A stretch of 40,723 bases of DNA, taken from the NCBI GenBank assembly GCA_030540255.1, contig JAUNWP010000009.1, positions 1-40,723 of the forward strand. Reading direction: 5' to 3'. Below the pieces are notes generated by a model. That model was not told the origin of the DNA, searched no databases, and worked only from the letters and a program-made list of their open reading frames with translations. The stretch is from Eubacteriales bacterium (lineage in GTDB: Bacteria > Bacillota > Clostridia > Lachnospirales > Lachnospiraceae). Of the stretch, positions 25,327 through 33,904 are shown piece by piece. Position 1 is the stretch's first letter. Each line of letters begins with the position of its first letter. Made by a program: the position numbers and the translations under genes.

Positions 25327-27402
25327 TTATCTTATATCAAAATTTATGTAAACTCTTGCAGGAGCGGAAGCATCCGGCTCCGCATGACTCATGATATCCT
25401 CACGTATCTTTGTGATTATATCATGACGCTTATTCTTAATATATATAATCTTTCTGTAGTTATCTTTAATTTTATATATTGCCTCATTGCAGGGACCTAT
25501 GACCTCAGCTCCCTCCGGTTCATAAGCCTCCGCTGCTGCCGCTGCTTTTTTTGCCGCAGCCTCAAGTGTCTGCTCATCCTCGGATCTTAGCCGCACAAAC
25601 AGCATAAAGGTCTCCGGCGGATAGTTAAGCAGTCTCCTGTAGCTCATCTCACGCTCATAGAAGCTCTCATAATCCCTTCCGGCCGCACAGCTTATTGCAT
25701 AGTGCGAAGGATCATAGCTCTGTATGACAACCTCGCCTGTCCTCTCACCTCTGCCGCTTCGTCCTGCCGCCTGAGTGATAAGCTGATAGCTTCGTTCGGA
25801 CGCATCATACTCCGAGGTGTTAAGCGACAGATCTGCCGCAACTATACCTACAAGTGTGACATTTTCAAAATCATGTCCCTTGACTATCATCTGGGTGCCT
25901 ATAAGTATGTCTGCCTTGTGTGCCTTAAAGTCGCTGAGTATGCGCTCATAGGCATTCTTGGAAGTAGTGGTATCCGCATCCATCCTGAGCACTCTCGCAT
26001 CCGGAAATGTATTGCGTACAGCCTGTTCAAGCTTCTGTGTGCCTGTTCCGAAGGGTGCTATGTAGCTGCTCTTGCACTCCGGACAGATCTTCGGCATAGG
26101 CCTTGTATATCCGCAGTAATGACAGGATAAAAGCGCGGCTTCCTTTCTGCCCGTGCGCGGATCCACATACCAGTTGTTGTGAGCTGTCATGGACACATCA
26201 CAATGCGGACACTTTATGACATGTCCGCAGCTCCTGCACGAAACAAAGCCTGCATAGCCTCTGCGGTTTATAAAGAGCATGATCTGCTCTCCGCGGTCAA
26301 GCCTCTCGCTTATCTTTTCATGCAGTGTCTCTGAAAATATGCTCCTGTTTCCCTGTGCAAGTTCAGTTCGCATATCAACCACACTTATCTTTGGAAGCTC
26401 CGCTCCCTTATGCGCACGACTAAGCAGCTTATGCAGTGCATACTCTCCCTTAAGTGCCTTGGTATAAGACTCAAGTGAAGGCGTGGCAGACCCGAGTACA
26501 AGCTTTGCTCCGCACATATCAGCCCGTTTCCTTGCCACAGCTCTCGTATCGTATCTCGGCGAAGTCTCGGACTGATATGTCCTCTCATGCTCCTCGTCTA
26601 TGATTATAAGCCCCAATTCTTTAAACGGCGTGAACAATGCAGATCTAGGTCCTACCATAACATCTATTTCGCCGTTTACAGCCTTTTGGAACTGATCGTA
26701 GCGTTCCCCTGCACTCAGCTTCGAATGCATGACGGCAACCTTATCTCCGAAGTATCTCGCAAGCTCCGTCACTGTCTGAAAGGTCAGCGATATCTCCGGA
26801 ATAAGCACTATAGACTGCTTGCCCGCTTTCTGCATGCCCCTGATAAGCTCTATATACACCCTTGTCTTGCCGCTTCCGGTTATGCCGTAGAGCAATGACG
26901 GCCTTGTGTTTTCCGTCCTTATCTCCTCGACCGCTTTAAGCTGGTCTGCATTTAAAAAGGCTTTTTCCTCCGGCTCTTCCGTCAAAGCTCCGGATACGCA
27001 TTCGCTGCCATCTCCGGCTATGCCTCTTATAGTCTCCACAGCATCTTTTCTGCGGCTGTTCTTACGAACCTTAGCCTTGACCGGAAGCACCGTCATAAGA
27101 GCCTGATTCATGGTGCAGCCGTATTCCTTGGACATGTAGTCGGCAAGCCTTATAAGCTCCTGTTCTATATCAGGCGCTCCCTCTATGAGTGAGTCTATGT
27201 ATTTTATTTTATCGTCCGCAAGTCCCGATCTTGTGCTGAGAGCAATAACGACTCCCTTTCTTTTCCGTCCGCCGTTTCCGAAAGGCACGTTCACGCGGAC
27301 TCCGGGATAGAGCTTATCCCAAAGCTCCTCCGGAACGGCATAGGTAAATGCCTTATCAAGCTCCTCGGCCGATATATCGATTATTATCTCAGCATACAGC
27401 AT
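25327..27402 (-). CDS. priA: Primosomal protein N', replication restart helicase
   Basis: Reloads the replisome at stalled forks. 691 residues, somewhat shorter than the usual 730-830. The N-terminal DNA-binding domain (AEIIIDISAEELDKAFTYAVP) is followed by helicase motifs GITGSGKTRVYIEL, DEEH and LGSATPSLES. The zinc-binding cysteine cluster CRSCGHVIKCPHCD with CHYCG and CPECK sits within the helicase. RGYAGFVSCRSCG and the QAAGRSGRGERTGEVVIQ motif complete it. The start ATG is 3 bases past murF. The priA-def-fmt order is widely conserved. Confidence 0.96.
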   Translation of the reverse strand: MLYAEIIIDISAEELDKAFTYAVPEELWDKLYPGVRVNVPFGNGGRKRKGVVIALSTRSGLADDKIKYIDSLIEGAPDIEQELIRLADYMSKEYGCTMNQALMTVLPVKAKVRKNSRRKDAVETIRGIAGDGSECVSGALTEEPEEKAFLNADQLKAVEEIRTENTRPSLLYGITGSGKTRVYIELIRGMQKAGKQSIVLIPEISLTFQTVTELARYFGDKVAVMHSKLSAGERYDQFQKAVNGEIDVMVGPRSALFTPFKELGLIIIDEEHERTYQSETSPRYDTRAVARKRADMCGAKLVLGSATPSLESYTKALKGEYALHKLLSRAHKGAELPKISVVDMRTELAQGNRSIFSETLHEKISERLDRGEQIMLFINRRGYAGFVSCRSCGHVIKCPHCDVSMTAHNNWYVDPRTGRKEAALLSCHYCGYTRPMPKICPECKSSYIAPFGTGTQKLEQAVRNTFPDARVLRMDADTTTSKNAYERILSDFKAHKADILIGTQMIVKGHDFENVTLVGIVAADLSLNTSEYDASERSYQLITQAAGRSGRGERTGEVVIQSYDPSHYAISCAAGRDYESFYEREMSYRRLLNYPPETFMLFVRLRSEDEQTLEAAAKKAAAAAEAYEPEGAEVIGPCNEAIYKIKDNYRKIIYIKNKRHDIITKIREDIMSHAEPDASAPARVYINFDIR

Positions 27403-27405
27403 CCG

Positions 27406-28905
27406 TTATTTTGTCTCGGGATACAATTCATTTACAAGCTGTCCCAGCTTCATAGAGTTGGAACCCTTGAACAAGCACACGTCTCCCGCATATACCTCAC
27501 TTTTTAATGTATCTTTAAGCTCCTCGAGCGAATCGAAGCAGTATACCCAAGGCATATGTCTCGAAGGCTCCTCGCAAAAGCCCAGCTTAATGCCCTCTGC
27601 GGTATACTTTGAAAGCTCACCGTAGAGCATTACTATATCTATATTCGGAGTTTCGGCGGCAATATATTCGCCGACCTCCCTGTGATAATCCGCTTCATCC
27701 GGACCTAACTCAAGCATATCTGCAAGCACGGCTATATGTCTCTCCTCAGCCTGCATTCCGTTCAGTACCTTTAGTCCTGCCTTAACAGACTGCGGTGCTG
27801 CATTGTATGCATCATTGATTATCCTGATACCGGCAGACTCGTAGATACGGCCTCTGCCGTCAAGGCTTGTAAAGCCTCCAACGGCCTCAGCGGCCTTTTC
27901 CATGTCTGCCCCGTGAACATAGGCTGTTGAAAGTGCGGCAAGCGAATCAAGTATCATATGCTCGCCCGCAACGCTTAAATGCACCCTCATAAGCTTTTCG
28001 CCCTTTATGACGAGTGTGTATTCATAGACCCCGTCCTTATTGCTGATGTCGGCCGCGCTTATATCGGCCTTGGCTCCGGTTCCGTAATAGATTATCTCAA
28101 TATCCTTATCCCTGCATTTTTCCGGGAAAAAGTCTCTGATATCGTCACGGCTCAGCATATCGTCATCGGCATTAAGTATGAGTGTTCCGCCATCATGCAT
28201 TCCGTCGAGTATATGCAGCTTTTCACGCATGATATTCTCACGGCTGCCCAGGTTTCCAATATGACTTACACCTATTACCGTAAATACTGCGGTATCACAT
28301 TTTACGACCTCGGATATACGGCTCATCTCGCCGAATTCCGACATGCCCATCTCTATAACTCCGATATCGGCAGCTTCATCCGTCTCGGTGACCGTTATCG
28401 GTACTCCTGTCTGTGAATTGGCATTGCCTTTGGTGGAATATACTTTATACGAAGCAGACAGGGCACAGGCTGTCATCTCTCTGAGTGTGGTCTTGCCCAC
28501 CGAGCCTGTCACGCCGACATAAGGAATATGCACATACTTCTCTCTGTAATATGCTCCGAGGCTCTGAAGCGCATTCCTTGTTTCATCGACCTTTATAAGT
28601 ACAAAGGATTTGTCCCTTCCGAGAGCCTTTGCGGAAAGTGCCTCGGTGAATCCTTCGGCTGAAAGTCCGCTAAGCTCCGCAAGCTTATCCGTGTCATATG
28701 CCGTAAATGCCGCAGTCGCTCCTGCCTTGGCTGCATTTACGATAAACTTATGCGCATCCACTCTTGCACCGATTATCGGCACAAAGAGATCCTCTCCCTT
28801 CATCTTATTGGAATCGGTAGTGATATTGCAAATAAGCGTATCGGCATCCCAGTATATTATCTTTCCGTTTACCGCCTCTGCGGTCTCGGCTGCTCTAAGC
28901 TTCAT
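27406..28905 (-). CDS. murF: UDP-N-acetylmuramoyl-tripeptide--D-alanyl-D-alanine ligase
   Basis: The final cytoplasmic ligation of the peptidoglycan stem peptide: it adds D-Ala-D-Ala to the UDP-MurNAc-tripeptide. 499 residues with the N-terminal substrate domain (LFVPIIGARVDAHKFI), the ATP loop GVTGSVGKTTLREM near 135, ANSQTGVPITV, GVIEMGMSEFGEM, and the C-terminal INDAYNAAPQSVKAGL and ADMLELG. Its start overlaps the murE stop by 4 bases (ATGA), so the two are coupled. Confidence 0.95.
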   Translation of the reverse strand: MKLRAAETAEAVNGKIIYWDADTLICNITTDSNKMKGEDLFVPIIGARVDAHKFIVNAAKAGATAAFTAYDTDKLAELSGLSAEGFTEALSAKALGRDKSFVLIKVDETRNALQSLGAYYREKYVHIPYVGVTGSVGKTTLREMTACALSASYKVYSTKGNANSQTGVPITVTETDEAADIGVIEMGMSEFGEMSRISEVVKCDTAVFTVIGVSHIGNLGSRENIMREKLHILDGMHDGGTLILNADDDMLSRDDIRDFFPEKCRDKDIEIIYYGTGAKADISAADISNKDGVYEYTLVIKGEKLMRVHLSVAGEHMILDSLAALSTAYVHGADMEKAAEAVGGFTSLDGRGRIYESAGIRIINDAYNAAPQSVKAGLKVLNGMQAEERHIAVLADMLELGPDEADYHREVGEYIAAETPNIDIVMLYGELSKYTAEGIKLGFCEEPSRHMPWVYCFDSLEELKDTLKSEVYAGDVCLFKGSNSMKLGQLVNELYPETK

Positions 28906-30407
28906 AATCCAAGCTCTTCCTTTATCTTAAGTATCTCCTCACGGTCGCTGAAATGATGTCTTACGCCGTTTTCCTCCTGATAGTCCTCGTGACCCTTGCC
29001 TATGACAGCTATGATATCTCCGTCTTCGGCATTTGCCATGGCATAACGTATGGCCTCGCGTCTGTCAAGTATCTTGATATAATTATCGGACTTTCCGCCT
29101 GCTGCAAGATATGCCTGCTCTATATCGCTGACTATATCCTCGGTCTTTTCGAATCTCGAATTATCCGCCGTGAAAATGCTTAAGTCGGCACAATGCGCGG
29201 CCGTTTCGCCCATACCTATACGTCTGTCCTTGGAACGGTTTCCGCCGCATCCGAATACCACTACAAGACGCTTAGGCTCATATTTTCTGAGTGTATCCAT
29301 GAGATTGACCATGCTCACCTCATTATGTGCATAATCTACGAGCACAGTAAATCTGTCGGACTTATATACGACCTCACTTCTGCCTGTCACATGCACATCT
29401 CTGAGTGCTTCCTTGAGTTTATCCACAGGAAGCCCGAGATCATAGGCAACAGTTATTACTGCCATTGCATTGCTTACATTGTAATCACCCGGTATGCCGA
29501 GGCTGAATTCATTGTTGATGAGTCCGTTTGTATCGAATACGGTTCCCGCAAAATCTGCAGAGGTCCTGAATCTGAGCTCATGTGCATTGAGATCGGCATC
29601 CTTGTCGGCTATAGAGAAGCGATACTGCTTGCCTCTGAACTCGGCAAGCTTCATAAGCTCGTCTGTATGCTCGTCATCCGCATTTACAACAGCCGTGTCG
29701 CACTGGGTAAACAGTCTTGATTTGCAATACAGATACTCATCAAAATCCGCATGCTCCAAAGGTCCTATATGATCCGGGCTGATATTTAAGAAAACGCCGT
29801 AATCAAAGCTTAAGGCATCTGTTCTGTTCATCTTGAAGCCCTGTGAGGAGCATTCCATAACAACATATTCGCAGCCTGCCTCAAGCATCCTGTAAAAATA
29901 GCTGTTGAGATCATAGCTGTCCGGTGTTGTGTTCTTTATCTCAAACTGCTCATCACCGATAACGACTCCGTTGGTTCCGATAACTCCGGCCTTAATGCCG
30001 CATTTGTCAAACACTGCCTTGAACATATATGAGGTCGAGGTCTTGCCCTTGGTTCCTGTAAGTCCGATAAGCTTAAGCTTGTCCGCAGGATGATCAAAAC
30101 GTGCCGCAGCAAGATAAGCAAGTGTCTTACGTGCATTTTCCGTGAAAATGATATTGATATCCTTAAGTTCCTCTTCGGAAAGCTTAAGATCAAGCAGAGC
30201 CTTCTCGACTACAAAGGTCTTGCAGCCCTTGGATAAAACATCCGGGATAAAGTCATGAGAATCCGTCTTGCTTCCGCACATGCACAAAAAGACGGTATCC
30301 GGCGCTGCCTTTCTCGAATCGAATACAACATCCTTAACTTCACATTCGTCTGTACCGTTGAGCAGCTTGTAATCAGTGCCCTTAAGCCAGTCCTTTAGTA
30401 TTGCCAT
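28902..30407 (-). CDS. murE: UDP-N-acetylmuramoyl-L-alanyl-D-glutamate ligase, MurE (probably meso-diaminopimelate-adding)
   Basis: Adds the third amino acid to the peptidoglycan stem. 501 residues. The ATP loop is GTKGKTS (118-124); other family motifs are VMECSSQGFKMNRTD, VDYAHNEVSM and VVFGCGGNRSKDRRIGMGETA. The amino-acid specificity motif is DNSR (415-418) in place of DNPR. The arginine that recognises meso-diaminopimelate is kept, so diaminopimelate is favoured over lysine. The start ATG follows AAGGAG in the end of ftsK. It is coupled to murF. Confidence 0.93.
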   Translation of the reverse strand: MAILKDWLKGTDYKLLNGTDECEVKDVVFDSRKAAPDTVFLCMCGSKTDSHDFIPDVLSKGCKTFVVEKALLDLKLSEEELKDINIIFTENARKTLAYLAAARFDHPADKLKLIGLTGTKGKTSTSYMFKAVFDKCGIKAGVIGTNGVVIGDEQFEIKNTTPDSYDLNSYFYRMLEAGCEYVVMECSSQGFKMNRTDALSFDYGVFLNISPDHIGPLEHADFDEYLYCKSRLFTQCDTAVVNADDEHTDELMKLAEFRGKQYRFSIADKDADLNAHELRFRTSADFAGTVFDTNGLINNEFSLGIPGDYNVSNAMAVITVAYDLGLPVDKLKEALRDVHVTGRSEVVYKSDRFTVLVDYAHNEVSMVNLMDTLRKYEPKRLVVVFGCGGNRSKDRRIGMGETAAHCADLSIFTADNSRFEKTEDIVSDIEQAYLAAGGKSDNYIKILDRREAIRYAMANAEDGDIIAVIGKGHEDYQEENGVRHHFSDREEILKIKEELGL

Positions 30408-30424
30408 TTTTGATAATAACTCCT

Positions 30425-33400
30425 TTATCGACTTCCTAAATATTCCTCAAATTGTTCGATGCTCATCAGTATATGACGTTCCTTTGTTCCCTCGCCGTCA
30501 CTGACCACACCTGCCTCGCAGAGCTGATCCATGATCCTTGCCGCACGGTTAAAGCCAAGCTTATACTTTCGCTGCAGTGCTCCTATCGTTGCCCTTTGAG
30601 TGTTGATTATAAATCTTCCGGCGTCGGCAAAATTCTCATCCGTATCATCTTCATTGGATTTAGCCGGCTGTTGCCCGGAGAAATTAAGCTCCAGCTGTCT
30701 CTCGATAGCAGTCTCTATCTCAGGATCCTCATCCGCACGATTGTGTTTGGTTATAAAGCTTACTACGTTTTCAACTTCTTCGTCACTTAAGAAAGCACCC
30801 TGAACTCTGATAGGACTGCTCTTGTCTCCCGGCTTATACAGCATATCACCGTTTCCGAGCAGGGTCTCTGCTCCTCCCGAATCAAGTATGGTCCTTGAGT
30901 CTGTAACAGAAGGCAGCTTAAAAGCAACTCGGCTCGGTATATTGGACTTGATAAGGCCTGTAACAACATCAACCGATGGTCTCTGTGTTGCCACAACAAG
31001 ATGTATGCCCGCAGCTCTTGCAAGCTGTGCAAGGCTTACTATGCAGGATTCGACATCCTTTTTGGCATGCATCATAAGCTCTGAGAGCTCATCGATGATG
31101 ATAAGTATGAACGGAAGTTTCTCCGGCCTCTGATCCTCCGGAAGCCCCGCAGAAATCTTTTCTATCTTCTCGTTGTAGCCCTTGATGTTTCTTGTTCCGC
31201 TCTCCTGGAACAGCTTATATCTGCGGTTCATTTCCGCTACTGCCCAGTTAAGTGCGCTTAAGGCACGCTCTGCTGTGGTGACTACCGGTGTCAGAAGATG
31301 CGGAATGCCGTTATATACTGTAAATTCCACCTGCTTTGGGTCCACGAGTATCATCCTTACCTCCTGCGGTGTTGCTCTGTAGAGCACAGACATGATAAGT
31401 GAGTTGATACCTACTGACTTACCGGAGCCGGTAGTTCCGGCAACAAGTATATGCGGCATCTTGGTTATATCGCTTAGTACCGTATTGCCTCCTATATCAA
31501 GACCCACGCCCCAGCAGAGTCTTGACTTGGCATTTTTGAATTCCTCGGATTCCAGTATGTCTCTGAATTTTACCGTGGAGCTTACCTCGTTCGGTACCTC
31601 TACACCTACTGCAGATTTGCCCGGTATAGGAGCTTCTATACGTATCTCTCTTGCAGCAAGTGCAAGCTTGATATCTCCCGTCAGTGCGGTTATCCTTGAT
31701 ACCTTGACACCTGCGTCCGGTGTAAGCTCATATCTTGATACTCTCGGTCCGACTATAACATTGGTAACCGTTACTCCTACTCCGAAATCTCTGAGTACCT
31801 TCTGAAGCTTGGCTGCATTTGCTCTTAAGGCATCATTTCCGCCCTTTGCGTTCCTCTGCCCCTTCTCAAGGAGATTAACTCTCGGATAGACATAAGGTCT
31901 CGGCTTAGGCTTTGGCTTTGCAGGCATTTCAGCCGCAGCGATCGAGCTGCCCGGCTTTAAGCCGCTGTTTCCTGTAGGCTTTGCTCCGGATACAGGCTTA
32001 CTGCTTTGACGGCCTCCGGATGATGCAGTTTTACCGGCATCCAAATTTTCTGCTTCCGCATTATTAAGCTCAGATGCGTCGGTTACCCCCTTACTCTTAA
32101 GTATCTTATCCGCCTCATAGCTGTCGGGAGACTTCATCTGCTTGCCTGTAGCAGTAGTATAATACTCCTCAGACTCATCCTCTCCGTCAGAGCTCATATA
32201 TGAATAAGCTGCTCCGTCAGTCTCCTCTTCAACACTTTTGCTGTCAGACGCATACGCATCGGCACCGGTATCTGTGTACGCATCAGCATCTGTGTACATC
32301 TCTGCCTCTTCATTATCCTTAGATCCGGTATAAGCGGTCTGTTCATCCTTATCATGCTCATTGCCGTGCAGCTCAAAGGATATAGCTTCATCCGCATCAG
32401 CCACGGCTGTGTATGCGTCAGCTGTATCATCTCCGTTATAATGATCAAAGTTCCTTACTCTGAGAGCGGTTGCCCCTTCTCTGTCATAAGCCTCTCTGAG
32501 CGAATCCACACTAAGCTTATACGATCCTGTTTTTCCGCCCTTTGCTATATCATCTACTGTCCTGAAGGCTGCTATATGCTCCGGCTCATCGACTGTATCT
32601 GCTTCATCACAGCCGCGATCATCCATATAATTTTGTATATTCACCGCAAAGCCGGCACGTTTCGCCGTATCTATGCTCAGCTCTCCGCTTTTAAGTATAT
32701 GGGCATAGGACTTATACTTATCATCCTCTGTTTCCTCAAAAGGAACCTCATCGGAATCGTAATTGATTTCACGGATATTTACCGGCTGGGAATTCTTATT
32801 GGCTGCAGGCATAGAAAAATCACCGCTGATGATCTCTGTATCAAAGTTTACGCCCTCGGTATTTCTCGTATTATTATATCGGCTTGCAAACAAAGGCTTT
32901 TTGTAATCCTGCTCCGCCGCATTATTCTGCGCTTCACCGATTATATCTCTGCCGTAGCCTGCATAGACCTCCGCCTCAGCCGCCTCACTTCTTATAGCTC
33001 CGAGATCATAGGCCTGCGACATGGAAGTGCCTCCGTTTCCTCCGAAGATACTGCCGCTGTTTCTGCCGTCAGAAGCCGCCACGGATCCGGTTGTGCCGTC
33101 AAAGCCCGGGAAAGATGACTCAAGCTTCCTTAATTTTTTCTCTTCCCTTACCGCATCCCGTCTTATGACATTTTCCCTGTGTATCTGCTTGTAACGCTCG
33201 CTGCCGTGTCTTGCCGCTTCCACAGTCTTGCCTGCTCCGCTTTTAACAGCCTCGGCAGTCTTGGAGGCCCCGAATTTGGCTGCGCTCACAAAGCTTTTCT
33301 CTGTAATAATTACAAGAAAGATCACGAGCAAAGCGATCAGTACGAGATATGCTCCCGCATACCCTACAAGACTCTTCAAAAGGTTTGATACCGTTCCGCC

Positions 33401-33895
33401 CACAAGTCCGCCGCCGGGAGCTCCTGCACTTGCGCTCTTATAAAGCTCTGTTACGGCAAAGCCCGCACTCTCGTGTGCATCCGTTCCGAATATAAGATGT
33501 ATTACCGAAACAGCTACCGTAAGTATGCCAAAGACACATACCGTCTTAAGCTTGACAAAGTATGTGTCCTTGAATTTCATGGCAACTGCGGCAGCCGCTA
33601 CTATGGCAATTGCAAAGAGCATATATCCCTGTCCGAATAATCCCTTTTGTATGCCGAGCAGAAATGCACCTATCCTGCCTAAAAGCCCCAGATCCGTAAG
33701 CAGCATTATGCCTCCGATCACAAGACTTAGGATGAGTCTGATCTCAGATCTCAAGAAACTCTTTTTCTTGGCTATGGTACGCTTATTTTCTCTGACCGGC
33801 TTCTTTGCGGCAGTCTTGGCTTTAGTGCTTTTGTTAGTGCTCTTGTTTGCTGCACTTGATTCTGTTTTCTTGTTAGCTGTCTTTTTTTGTGCCAA
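30425..33895 (-). CDS. ftsK: DNA translocase FtsK/SpoIIIE
   Basis: A septal or sporulation DNA pump. 1156 residues, starting at a TTG (33895) behind AGGAGG. A basic N-terminal tail is followed by four membrane helices (about 50-200). Then comes a long linker (about 240-690), rich in Asp, Glu, Ser and Tyr, without a recognisable fold. The ATPase (about 690-1060) has GTTGSGKSVGINSL near 820, IDELSELMMHAKKDVE and ATQRPSVDVVTGLIKSNIPSRVAF. The C-terminal gamma winged helix (TIGALQRKYKLGFNRAARIMDQL) reads DNA polarity sequences. FtsK versus SpoIIIE role is not decidable; it is longer than the roughly 790 residues of B. subtilis SpoIIIE because of the linker. Confidence 0.93.
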   Translation of the reverse strand: MAQKKTANKKTESSAANKSTNKSTKAKTAAKKPVRENKRTIAKKKSFLRSEIRLILSLVIGGIMLLTDLGLLGRIGAFLLGIQKGLFGQGYMLFAIAIVAAAAVAMKFKDTYFVKLKTVCVFGILTVAVSVIHLIFGTDAHESAGFAVTELYKSASAGAPGGGLVGGTVSNLLKSLVGYAGAYLVLIALLVIFLVIITEKSFVSAAKFGASKTAEAVKSGAGKTVEAARHGSERYKQIHRENVIRRDAVREEKKLRKLESSFPGFDGTTGSVAASDGRNSGSIFGGNGGTSMSQAYDLGAIRSEAAEAEVYAGYGRDIIGEAQNNAAEQDYKKPLFASRYNNTRNTEGVNFDTEIISGDFSMPAANKNSQPVNIREINYDSDEVPFEETEDDKYKSYAHILKSGELSIDTAKRAGFAVNIQNYMDDRGCDEADTVDEPEHIAAFRTVDDIAKGGKTGSYKLSVDSLREAYDREGATALRVRNFDHYNGDDTADAYTAVADADEAISFELHGNEHDKDEQTAYTGSKDNEEAEMYTDADAYTDTGADAYASDSKSVEEETDGAAYSYMSSDGEDESEEYYTTATGKQMKSPDSYEADKILKSKGVTDASELNNAEAENLDAGKTASSGGRQSSKPVSGAKPTGNSGLKPGSSIAAAEMPAKPKPKPRPYVYPRVNLLEKGQRNAKGGNDALRANAAKLQKVLRDFGVGVTVTNVIVGPRVSRYELTPDAGVKVSRITALTGDIKLALAAREIRIEAPIPGKSAVGVEVPNEVSSTVKFRDILESEEFKNAKSRLCWGVGLDIGGNTVLSDITKMPHILVAGTTGSGKSVGINSLIMSVLYRATPQEVRMILVDPKQVEFTVYNGIPHLLTPVVTTAERALSALNWAVAEMNRRYKLFQESGTRNIKGYNEKIEKISAGLPEDQRPEKLPFILIIIDELSELMMHAKKDVESCIVSLAQLARAAGIHLVVATQRPSVDVVTGLIKSNIPSRVAFKLPSVTDSRTILDSGGAETLLGNGDMLYKPGDKSSPIRVQGAFLSDEEVENVVSFITKHNRADEDPEIETAIERQLELNFSGQQPAKSNEDDTDENFADAGRFIINTQRATIGALQRKYKLGFNRAARIMDQLCEAGVVSDGEGTKERHILMSIEQFEEYLGSR

Positions 33896-33904
33896 AGCTC
33901 CTCC

